Source: Candidatus Hydrogenedentota bacterium
GTDB taxonomy: Bacteria; Hydrogenedentota; Hydrogenedentia; Hydrogenedentales; SLHB01
DNA length: 34,619 nt
Direction of reading: 5' to 3'
NCBI GenBank assembly: GCA_020848835.1
Contig: JADLHJ010000062.1
Span: 1 to 34,619, forward strand
Every line of letters begins with the position of its first letter. Within the stretch, counting starts at the first letter, position 1. Of the stretch, positions 1-6,092 are shown piece by piece. Below the pieces are notes generated by a model. That model saw only the letters and a list, made by a program, of their open reading frames with translations. It was not told the origin of the DNA and searched no databases. The position numbers and the translations under genes were made by a program.

Positions 1-15
1 GATTAAAGCGCGTAG

Positions 16-66
16 CCCAGGGTTGGGCCGCCGGAGTCGCTTCGACGCAGGCGGACCTACCCTGGG
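16..66. repeat. Imperfect palindrome, probable dispersed intergenic repeat
   Basis: A 17-base arm at 16-32 (CCCAGGGTTGGGCCGCC) pairs with 50-66 (GGCGGACCTACCCTGGG) at 15 of 17 positions. The 17-base centre contains a smaller stem, GTCG-CTT-CGAC. There is no T-run on either side, so it is not an obvious intrinsic terminator. It lies just past the 3' end of fabH. From memory, similar 'agcccagggt' palindromes recur in planctomycete-like genomes; that is recollection and was not checked. Confidence 0.6.
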
Positions 67-89
67 TCAAGCCGATACCTAAGCCGAAT

Positions 90-106
90 CAACCCTGAAG
101 GGGTTG
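90..106. repeat. Short hairpin with TGAAG loop downstream of fabH
   Basis: CAACCC at 90-95 and GGGTTG at 101-106 form a perfect 6-bp stem around TGAAG. It ends 9 bases from the fabH stop codon on the minus strand. A sequence of the same design (TACCC-ACTGAAG-GGGTA) lies at 20369-20385, so this is more likely a repeat family than a gene-specific terminator. No T-run follows it. Confidence 0.5.
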
Positions 107-115
107 TGGAACCAC

Positions 116-1096
116 CTACCAGCGCACGACCGCTGACCCCCAGGTCAGCCCTGCGCCGAACGACGCGAGCAACAGCACCTGCCCATCCTTCACACGCCCT
201 TCATCGCGTGCCTGACTCAAAGCAAGCGGAATCGATCCCGCGGTGCAATTGCCCACCTTCTGAATGTTCACCACGCATTTTTCCGTCGGCAAACCCATGC
301 GCTCCGCGACAGATTCAATGATGCGAATATTCGCCTGGTGCGGGATGAATAAATCGATATCGCTAAAGGTCATCCCCGCCGCTTCCAGCGCAACGTTCAC
401 CGCGTTCGTAAACTCGATCACCGCGCGGCGAAACAGGTCCTTACCCTTCATGTGAATGGTGTTGATGTCGTCGTCCACATTTTGCGCGGTCACCGGAATC
501 TTCGAACCGCCCGCCGGCAGCCACAATACCTCGCGACCCGAGCCGTCGGACCACAGGTGCGTCGTCAACACCCCGCGATCGCCTTCCTCCGCGCGCAACA
601 CCACCGCGCCGGCGCCGTCGCCGAAGAGCACCGCTGTGTCACGTTTTCGGAAACTCACCCGGTTCGTTGCCAACTCGCCGCCCGTCAACACAACAGTTTT
701 ATACGCGCCACTCCGGACAAACGCGTCCGCCGTCGCGAGGCCATACATAAAGCCCGAGCACGCGGCATTCAGATCGAAGGCTGGCTTCGTGCCCATGCCC
801 AGGCTATCGGCAATCACGCAGGCCGTCGCGGGAAAGATGTAATCCGGGGTAGTCGTCGCGCAAATCAGCAGGTCCACGTCCGCAGGCGTCAGCCCCGCCG
901 ACTCGATCGCCATCCGCGCCGCCGGCGTGCAAAGGTCGGAAGTCCCCTCACCCGGCTTTGCCGCATGCCGCTGTTCGATACCCGTCCGCTGCCGAATCCA
1001 CTCGTCCGTCGTATCGCACAGCGACTCAAGGTCCTTGTTCGTCAGGACTCGTTCAGGCAAAAAATGTCCCGTACCAATTATCCGTGACCGAATCAT
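116..1096 (-). CDS. fabH: Beta-ketoacyl-ACP synthase III
   Basis: FabH starts type II fatty acid synthesis by condensing acetyl-CoA (or another primer acyl-CoA) with malonyl-ACP in the cytoplasm. The 326-residue protein has the normal family length and all three catalytic residues: Cys113 in NAACSGFMYGL, His253 in PHQANIRI and Asn283 in VGNCTAGSIP. The last motif is slightly unusual, since many FabH proteins read GNTSAAS here. The N-terminal RIIGTGHFLPERVLTN and C-terminal SFGAGLTWGS are also typical. The gene starts at an ATG with a purine-rich GAGGGAG element about 10 bases upstream. A hairpin with a T-run (1116-1141) separates it from the CYTH gene, so it may have its own promoter. plsX and fabD, frequent neighbours, are not seen; they could lie beyond the left edge. 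Confidence 0.96.
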   Translation of the reverse strand: MIRSRIIGTGHFLPERVLTNKDLESLCDTTDEWIRQRTGIEQRHAAKPGEGTSDLCTPAARMAIESAGLTPADVDLLICATTTPDYIFPATACVIADSLGMGTKPAFDLNAACSGFMYGLATADAFVRSGAYKTVVLTGGELATNRVSFRKRDTAVLFGDGAGAVVLRAEEGDRGVLTTHLWSDGSGREVLWLPAGGSKIPVTAQNVDDDINTIHMKGKDLFRRAVIEFTNAVNVALEAAGMTFSDIDLFIPHQANIRIIESVAERMGLPTEKCVVNIQKVGNCTAGSIPLALSQARDEGRVKDGQVLLLASFGAGLTWGSAVVRW

Positions 1097-1115
1097 GCCG
1101 TCTCGACTCCCTCAG

Positions 1116-1141
1116 AAAAGCACAGCCAAATTAGGCTGTGC
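1116..1141 (-). terminator. Hairpin plus T-run upstream of fabH
   Basis: GCACAGCC (1120-1127) and GGCTGTGC (1134-1141) form a perfect 8-bp stem with a 6-base AT-rich loop. Read on the minus strand the stem is followed by TTTT (complement of 1116-1119). It could end transcription from the CYTH gene, or attenuate fabH, whose ATG is only about 20 bases further on. Confidence 0.55.
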
Positions 1142-1298
1142 AGCAACCGTCCCCTGCACCGGGAAGCCTAGCACAAGTAAATCCGAATTGGAATTCGGCG
1201 CTCTTAGGTTTGTAGTTCCGCGTTTACGCAGTCTGGCCCATCGCCCGACCTAAAGCCATCAATTAATACAAGATTAAGCGGCGCATATATTCACTCGC

Positions 1299-1343
1299 TA
1301 CGAAGTTTCCACTTCGTAACGCACTCTTGAAAAGCTCCGCTTT
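1299..1343. repeat. Pair of related small palindromes
   Basis: TACGAAGT-TTCC-ACTTCGTA (1299-1318) is a perfect 8-bp stem. AAAGC-TCC-GCTTT (1331-1343) is a perfect 5-bp stem. On the minus strand both follow the pattern AAG(C/T)GGA(G/A)..CTT, so they look like two members of one hairpin family. They sit directly downstream of the CYTH gene stop codon and might also help end its transcript, but neither has a long T-run. Confidence 0.5.
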
Positions 1344-1346
1344 GTC

Positions 1347-1874
1347 TTAGTCCGTCCACCGCCGCGCCACCCCATCACCCGCCATCAAATCCACGTAACT
1401 CCCCTCGATCAAATCTCCATCCCCAATCCCAAACGCCTCCCGCAACTTCGCCAACTTCAGATATCCATCCGCATCATCAAACCGCTCGCCCAAAACCGCC
1501 TCGAACTCAATGAAGGTGCCCAACCCCTCAACCGTATCCAAATGAATCCGCACGTTCTCCCACAACCACAATCCGCGCAGCTTCCGCACCGCGCAACGCA
1601 CTCCCAACGCCGCCGCCAACATCTCTCGCAACTCCGGCGACCCCTGTACAATTTTGTAATCGCTCGCTTTGCTCTCCGCCTCGTCCACCCGGTGGTAATG
1701 AATCAGCTCACATTTCCCCGGATCATTCTCCCGCAATTTCAACCTTCCCGAGGCCACGACGAAGTAGGTGTCCACCTGCCGAATATCAGATTGAAACACG
1801 GCCCCTAGCGCCCGGCAGACCTGCACCGCCCGATCGAACCCACCCACCCGCGCCTTCAGTTCAATATTGCGCAT
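1347..1874 (-). CDS. CYTH domain protein (CyaB-like / triphosphate-binding tunnel family)
   Basis: The 175-residue protein opens with RNIELKAR, the CYTH signature in the form NxExK rather than the commoner ExExK. It also has alternating charged residues along the predicted tunnel strands (KLRENDPGKCELIHYHR, VRIHLDTVEGLGTFIEFEAVL) and ends with the typical helix and IEGSYVDLM. CYTH proteins bind organic or inorganic triphosphates with divalent metal; known members include class IV adenylate cyclase, thiamine triphosphatase and tripolyphosphatase. The sequence does not show which activity applies. Length matches single-domain CyaB-like proteins, with no CHAD domain attached. It is flanked by repeat-rich spacers and is probably transcribed alone. 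Confidence 0.85.
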   Translation of the reverse strand: MRNIELKARVGGFDRAVQVCRALGAVFQSDIRQVDTYFVVASGRLKLRENDPGKCELIHYHRVDEAESKASDYKIVQGSPELREMLAAALGVRCAVRKLRGLWLWENVRIHLDTVEGLGTFIEFEAVLGERFDDADGYLKLAKLREAFGIGDGDLIEGSYVDLMAGDGVARRWTD

Positions 1875-2392
1875 CCACCCTCCGTACCAAAACGGTCAAC
1901 TTTCTCAGCACTATTCGCAATAACTTATTAAATCAGTCAATTAAACACGGGTCATTTCGCAAGCCTCACCGCGCCTTCACCGTCATTCTTCCACTCGCGT
2001 CAACCAAACACGGCTTAATCCGCAGCGCCCGTGTCCCAGTCCGCTCCAGACGTCCGCCCCGTCGTACCCCTTGTTTCCCGATGACGCTACGGCCCATCGG
2101 GCGTCGCTTGGCCAGTGACGCAGAGTGCAACACGCTGGGCTAAGGAATGGAAGTCAACCGCACCACATGCACACACGGCGGCCGCACCACCCTGCACAAT
2201 ATCGCGCGTGCAAACCTTCGCGGGTTCTTGAACTCCCGATCCGGGTGATCCGCAGTTGCAAAAGTGCAACGCCCTGGACATAGTATGTTGACGCAACCCG
2301 GAACCGTGTTCTCCCTCCACGGCGCGGCATTGTGACAAATCGCCGGTGCTTGTGCTAGATTGCCGCGAATACGCAGAAGGGGTATTACTGCC
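1875..2392. other. Gene-free spacer of about 520 bases
   Basis: The CYTH gene and the sugar epimerase gene diverge from this stretch, so promoters for both should lie here. No convincing protein is visible: the reading frames present have no family features and no good ribosome site. A small perfect inverted repeat, GTTGCA-AAAG-TGCAAC, lies at 2255-2270 and could be an operator for the epimerase. No clean -35/-10 pair was found. The epimerase ribosome site (AGAAGGGG) lies at 2375-2382. Confidence 0.5.
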
Positions 2393-3229
2393 ATGAAACT
2401 CGGAATGAATCTTCTCCTTTGGACCGGCGCAGCCACCAAAGAGCACTATCCATTATTCAAACAAATCAAATCCTGGGGCTTCGACGGCGTCGAACTCCCC
2501 ATGTTCAGCGCCACCGGCTCGGACTGGAAAGAGCTGAAGACCGTGCTCGACGGTGAAGGCCTCGCCAGCACCGTCGTCTCCGTACCCGCGGCTGGCTGCA
2601 ACTTCATCAGCGAAGCCCAATACGAACGTGCCGCCGCCCTCGACTTCTTCAAGCAATGCATCGACGCCTGCCACACGCTCGGCGCGGAAAAGATCGCAGG
2701 CCCCCTGTGCTCGCCGGTCGGACGCCTCGTCGGTCGCGGTCGCAACAAGCCCGAATGGGACTGGTGTGTGGAAGGCTTGCAGGCGCTCTGCGACTACGCG
2801 AAAGATTTTCCGATCTCGATCGAGCCGCTCAATCGCTTTGAGACTTACTTCATCAATTCCTGCGCGGACTCCGTCGATCTCGTGAACGCCATTAGACGCA
2901 AAAACGCCGGATTCCTCTTCGACACATTCCACTCGAACATCGAAGAGAAGAACGTGCCCGATGCAATCCGCGCATCCGGCAAAGCGATCAACCACGTCCA
3001 CATCTCCGCAAACGATCGCGCCACCCCCGGCGAAGATCACGTCGATTACGCAGGCGTTTTCAAAGCCATCAAAGACATTGGGTATGACGACTGGCTTGTG
3101 ATCGAGGCATTCGGCCTCTGCCTTCCCGAACTCGCCGCAGCCACCTGCATCTGGCGCCGCATGGCCCCCAGCGAAGAACACATCGCAAAAGAAGGCTGCA
3201 AGTTCATCCGGAAGGGTTGGGGAAACTAA
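2393..3229 (+). CDS. Sugar phosphate isomerase/epimerase, ketose 3-epimerase-like
   Basis: This is a TIM-barrel protein of the xylose isomerase-like superfamily, 278 residues from the ATG at 2393. That start has AGAAGGGG about 10 bases upstream and gives the family N-terminus (MKLGMNLLLWTG). Four probable metal ligands are Glu144 (SIEPLNRFETYF), Asp177 (FLFDTFHSN), His203 (HVHISANDR) and Glu238 (WLVIEAFG). Their spacing (33, 26, 35) matches that recalled for D-psicose/D-tagatose 3-epimerase, which interconverts ketohexoses at C3 using Mn2+. The true substrate could be another ketose or an inositol derivative, since the family is broad. No signal peptide is present. No sugar transporter or kinase is adjacent, so the pathway cannot be read from context. 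Confidence 0.85.
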   Translation: MKLGMNLLLWTGAATKEHYPLFKQIKSWGFDGVELPMFSATGSDWKELKTVLDGEGLASTVVSVPAAGCNFISEAQYERAAALDFFKQCIDACHTLGAEKIAGPLCSPVGRLVGRGRNKPEWDWCVEGLQALCDYAKDFPISIEPLNRFETYFINSCADSVDLVNAIRRKNAGFLFDTFHSNIEEKNVPDAIRASGKAINHVHISANDRATPGEDHVDYAGVFKAIKDIGYDDWLVIEAFGLCLPELAAATCIWRRMAPSEEHIAKEGCKFIRKGWGN

Positions 3230-3257
3230 CGAACAGTCATTAGCAGCAACATATCAT

Positions 3258-3273
3258 CTCGTGCTCGTAATCG
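3258..3273. repeat. Copy of CTCGTGCTCGTAATCG element
   Basis: These 16 bases are identical to 14716-14731, inside the longer hexamer tract at 14698-14740. Here only one CTCGTG unit is present. The element lies in the spacer between two plus-strand genes and is followed by a GAATC-TTC-GATTC hairpin. Confidence 0.6.
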
Positions 3274-3337
3274 AATCTTCGATTCCGATTGCAGGCAGCA
3301 GTACATGGTGAGCTAAAGGTGCCAACGGGAGTCTGAC

Positions 3338-3865
3338 ATGAACAGCGACATGATTAGACCCGAAGTAATCATCATCGCCTTGATCGTTCTTATCTTAATC
3401 GCGATTCGATTCAATTTGTATTCACAGAACGGCGTGAGGCATATACACCGGCACTACTTTGGTCTACTTATGCTGGCCTTCTTTTTCATTTTCTTTTTCA
3501 TCGAGATACGCGAAAAACTTCTAGCAAACTTGCCCATCGCAATCCCCGTCGGAATCGTCCTCGGTATCGTTATATACCTACTCTCGAAACGCTGGTTCGC
3601 TTGTCATTTCGACGGTAAATCGCTCTTGTTGGAACCACGCACAAAGCAATATATTCGTGTGTTCATATTCTGCTTATTGGCACCCTTTATCTATGAAGCG
3701 TTCGAGGAAGCGCTCGAGGCATACTTCTATCCAGCGCTGGGTGCATTGCTGATTTCCTGGGCCATCGGAACGGTATTGTCTATGGTCCATGTACGATCAC
3801 TCGAGCGAAAGCTCGGCCATCCCATCTTCGAGCGCGAAGCATTACCACCGCGTGCGGCGAATTAA
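3338..3865 (+). CDS. Hypothetical multi-pass membrane protein
   Basis: The 175-residue protein is not one I recognise. It has about five hydrophobic segments, near residues 8-24, 40-58, 64-84, 107-123 and 131-150, joined by short polar loops. The third loop is basic and the C-terminus is polar and probably cytoplasmic. The ATG at 3338 has a good ribosome site (GGGAG, about 6 bases upstream). There is no enzymatic motif. Its stop codon overlaps that of the minus-strand gene at 3862, and the two proteins are otherwise unrelated. Codon use is less GC-biased than in neighbouring genes, with several runs of AT-rich codons, partly because of the many Phe and Ile residues. Confidence 0.75.
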   Translation: MNSDMIRPEVIIIALIVLILIAIRFNLYSQNGVRHIHRHYFGLLMLAFFFIFFFIEIREKLLANLPIAIPVGIVLGIVIYLLSKRWFACHFDGKSLLLEPRTKQYIRVFIFCLLAPFIYEAFEEALEAYFYPALGALLISWAIGTVLSMVHVRSLERKLGHPIFEREALPPRAAN

Positions 3866-4350
3866 GCGCGCCACGCGGGATACACAAAGAACGTATACGC
3901 GCCCGCGATGCAAAGACCCGCTACAGTGAGCACGATCCAAAGCGGCGATGATTTTCCGTCCTTGGGATGCAAAGTGCTGTGCTCGATGTTCCCAGGATCG
4001 TAGAAGACAAAGACTTCACACTTCGGCTCTTTCAGTTTCTCGATTTCAGACGGTGCCAGCGCGTTCGGGCTTCCAACTTCCGGCCAGTATCCGTGGAACT
4101 CGCCCAGATACTTACCCATGCCCACGATGTAGTCATACGTCACATCGACCTTCGTGCGGTAATCCTGCGCATTATAATGTACGCGCTGAAACTCAACCGA
4201 TGTGATGTTGCCCGCAGTCTTCATCCAATCCGGCTGGTACTGCTCGCTCCACCACGCCATTGCCGGCGCCAGCGCAAGCACTACGAACGACACGAGCCAA
4301 ACCTCGGGCCAACCCAACTTTCTGTGCCTGCGTCGCGCGCGATACTGCAT
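3862..4350 (-). CDS. DUF3592-like membrane protein
   Basis: The 162-residue protein has one transmembrane helix near residues 14-34, a middle domain of about 90 residues and a second helix near the C-terminus (SPLWIVLTVAGLCIAGAYTFF). The middle contains VDVTYDYIVGMGKYLGEFHGYW and VFVFYDPGNIEHSTLHP. This layout, with YxY and a YDPxNPxxS-like motif just before the last helix, is typical of DUF3592 proteins, whose function is unknown. The start at 4350 (MQYRARRRHRKLGWPE) is preferred over an in-frame upstream codon at 4449, because the extra residues do not resemble the family. Its stop overlaps the stop of the convergent membrane protein gene. Confidence 0.7.
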   Translation of the reverse strand: MQYRARRRHRKLGWPEVWLVSFVVLALAPAMAWWSEQYQPDWMKTAGNITSVEFQRVHYNAQDYRTKVDVTYDYIVGMGKYLGEFHGYWPEVGSPNALAPSEIEKLKEPKCEVFVFYDPGNIEHSTLHPKDGKSSPLWIVLTVAGLCIAGAYTFFVYPAWRA

Positions 4351-4798
4351 GCGATATAAACATCCCTGTCCCACAACAATTATACATGTACTGTCAACAA
4401 TCCCGACGATAAATCCCACCTCGCTGCACAGGCTGCAGGCGCCCAACACTCATCCGGTTTGTCCCCGATGCCAAATTCCGGCCTGTTCCCGATTGCCGCG
4501 CTCCAGCACCGCGAGCACAATACGGCATCTCGTTTGGTTTCATGCTGTGGGATGCTGCTGCGTTGCCGTCCCCCTCGGCCTAGGTACTCCACCAACCGTT
4601 GCAACGTAGCAGCATCCCAGCTTTTTCTCCGTCATTTAAGACACCCGAATTTCCTCTTGCCAAAATCCTCCAATTGGCGAATAATCACAGTAAGGGCTGT
4701 CCAGCGTTTCACTTCAATTGGTCTTGGGTAACGCGGGCAACATGGTCTGCTGTGTGTTATAGGCGGTGCATTCCAATCAACTTGTGGGAGAGGTCTGT
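4351..4798. other. Gene-poor spacer of about 450 bases with an orphan stem-loop
   Basis: It separates the divergent DUF3592-like and formaldehyde dehydrogenase genes. No reading frame in it looks coding. It contains the large stem-loop and T-run at 4544-4626, described separately, and should carry promoters for both flanking genes. The dehydrogenase ribosome site is GGGAGAGG at about 4786-4793. Confidence 0.5.
4544..4626 (+). terminator. Strong stem-loop with T5 run and no gene to terminate; possible end of a small RNA
   Basis: An 18-base arm at 4549-4566 (GGGATGCTGCTGCGTTGC) pairs with 4601-4618 at 17 of 18 positions. The stem extends by GCT (4544-4546) to AGC (4619-4621) across a two-base bulge. 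TTTTT follows at 4622-4626. The loop is 34 bases. This is the form of a plus-strand intrinsic terminator, but the nearest upstream plus-strand gene ended at 3865 and a minus-strand gene lies between. A short non-coding transcript starting somewhere in 4351-4540 would explain it. An inverted-repeat remnant of a mobile element is the alternative. Confidence 0.5.
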
Positions 4799-5986
4799 AT
4801 GGCGGGTAATCGCGGAGTAGCGTACATCAAGCCGGGAGTCGTCGAGGTACAGAAAATCGACTACCCGAAGCTCGAGCTCGGCAAACGTAAATGCGAGCAC
4901 GGGGTCATCCTGAAGGTCGTAACAACCAATATCTGCGGCAGCGACCAGCACATGGTCCGCGGCCGCACCACGGCGCCGATGGGCCTCATCCTCGGCCACG
5001 AGATTACCGGTCAGGTGGTCGAATGCGGGCGCGACGTCGAATTCATCAAGAAGGGCGACATCTGTTCCGTGCCTTTCAACATCGCCTGCGGCCGTTGCCG
5101 GAATTGCAAGGAAGGCAAGACGGGCATCTGCCTGAACGTGAACCCAGCGCGCCCAGGCGCAGCCTATGGATACGTCGATATGGGTGGCTGGGTCGGCGGT
5201 CAGGCGGAATACGTTATGGTCCCCTACGCCGACTTTAACCTCCTTAAGTTCCCGGACAAAGACCAGGCAATGGCGAAGATCAAGGACTTGACCCTCTTGT
5301 CCGACATTTTTCCGACCGGCTTCCACGGCGCGGTCAGCGCAGGTGTCGGTCCCGGATCGATCGTGTACGTCGCGGGCGCGGGCCCTGTCGGGCTTGCCTG
5401 CGCGGCGTCGTGTCACTTGCTCGGCGCGGCATGCGTCATCGTCGGCGACATGATCCCCGAACGATTGAAGCAGGCGAAGAGCTTCGGCTGCGAAGTCGTC
5501 GATCTGAAGAAGAAAGCCACGCTCGCCGAACAGATCGAACAGATCGTCGGCGTGCCGGAAGTGGATGCCGCAGTGGATTGCGTCGGGTTCGAAGCGCGGG
5601 GGCACGGCGCGGACTCGGTCGTTGAGAAACCGGCGACGGTGCTCAACAGCGTCATGGAAGTCACGCGCGCCGGTGGTGCGATCGGAATCCCAGGGTTATA
5701 CGTCACCGGCGATCCGGGCGGCGTGGACGAAAACGCGAAGATCGGTATGCTCGGCATACGTATCGGTCTTGGCTGGGCGAAGTCCCACTGCTTCACCACG
5801 GGCCAGTGCCCGGTGATGAAGTATCACCGCAACCTGATGCAGGCGATCCTCTACGACAAGATTAAAATCGCCAAGGCGACCAACGTCACGATCATATCGC
5901 TCAATGATTCGCCGAAGGGTTACAAAGACTTCGACAAAGGCGCCGCGCGCAAATACGTCATCGACCCGCACGGGATGGTGAAGTAA
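4799..5986 (+). CDS. fdhA: Glutathione-independent formaldehyde dehydrogenase (zinc-dependent, NAD)
   Basis: This medium-chain zinc dehydrogenase oxidises formaldehyde to formate with NAD and needs no added thiol cofactor. From the ATG at 4799 it is 395 residues, close to the Pseudomonas putida enzyme. Catalytic zinc ligands are Cys46 (NICGSDQHM), His67 (LGHEITG) and Asp169. The structural zinc is held by Cys97, Cys100, Cys103 and Cys111 (ACGRCRNCKEGKTGIC). The Rossmann motif VAGAGPVGLACAAS lies near residues 191-204, and the insertion typical of this family (AAYGYVDMGGWVGGQAEYVMVPYAD) is present. The start is fixed by GGGAGAGG just upstream; an in-frame ATG at 4766 would add unrelated residues. 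A terminator follows at 6008. The next gene is a formate-dehydrogenase-like protein, which suggests a formaldehyde detoxification pair. Confidence 0.92.
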   Translation: MAGNRGVAYIKPGVVEVQKIDYPKLELGKRKCEHGVILKVVTTNICGSDQHMVRGRTTAPMGLILGHEITGQVVECGRDVEFIKKGDICSVPFNIACGRCRNCKEGKTGICLNVNPARPGAAYGYVDMGGWVGGQAEYVMVPYADFNLLKFPDKDQAMAKIKDLTLLSDIFPTGFHGAVSAGVGPGSIVYVAGAGPVGLACAASCHLLGAACVIVGDMIPERLKQAKSFGCEVVDLKKKATLAEQIEQIVGVPEVDAAVDCVGFEARGHGADSVVEKPATVLNSVMEVTRAGGAIGIPGLYVTGDPGGVDENAKIGMLGIRIGLGWAKSHCFTTGQCPVMKYHRNLMQAILYDKIKIAKATNVTIISLNDSPKGYKDFDKGAARKYVIDPHGMVK

Positions 5987-6007
5987 CACATAGTCCTTAT
6001 GTATTCG

Positions 6008-6050
6008 GCGAGGCATCCTCGGAGCATCCGCGGGGTGCCTCGCTTCTTTT
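6008..6050 (+). terminator. Intrinsic terminator after the formaldehyde dehydrogenase gene
   Basis: GCGAGGCA (6008-6015) pairs perfectly with TGCCTCGC (6036-6043). TTCTTTTT follows directly. The position 22 bases after the stop codon and the orientation fit the upstream gene. It implies that the downstream molybdoenzyme gene has its own promoter in about 6050-6092. Confidence 0.8.
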
Positions 6051-6060
6051 TACTTTATAC

Positions 6061-6070
6061 TGAACGTTCA
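6061..6070. promoter_or_regulatory. Palindrome TGAACGTTCA before the molybdoenzyme gene
   Basis: A perfect 10-base palindrome lies 23 bases before the start codon, right after a TATACT that could serve as a -10 box (6056-6061). No matching -35 was found. It may be an operator, but a single 10-base palindrome can occur by chance. Confidence 0.3.
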
Positions 6071-6092
6071 CGGTTTCGAGGCTTAGTCTGTA

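Noticed and set aside
452..1087. Long plus-strand open frame opposite fabH
   Set aside because: It is antisense to a gene with all catalytic motifs intact. Its arginine- and histidine-rich product is typical of the complement of GC-rich codons.
2087..2446. Minus-strand reading frame of 119 codons in the spacer before the sugar epimerase gene
   Set aside because: It overlaps the 5' end of a well-supported gene, has no family features and no ribosome site, and its composition is that of a shadow frame.
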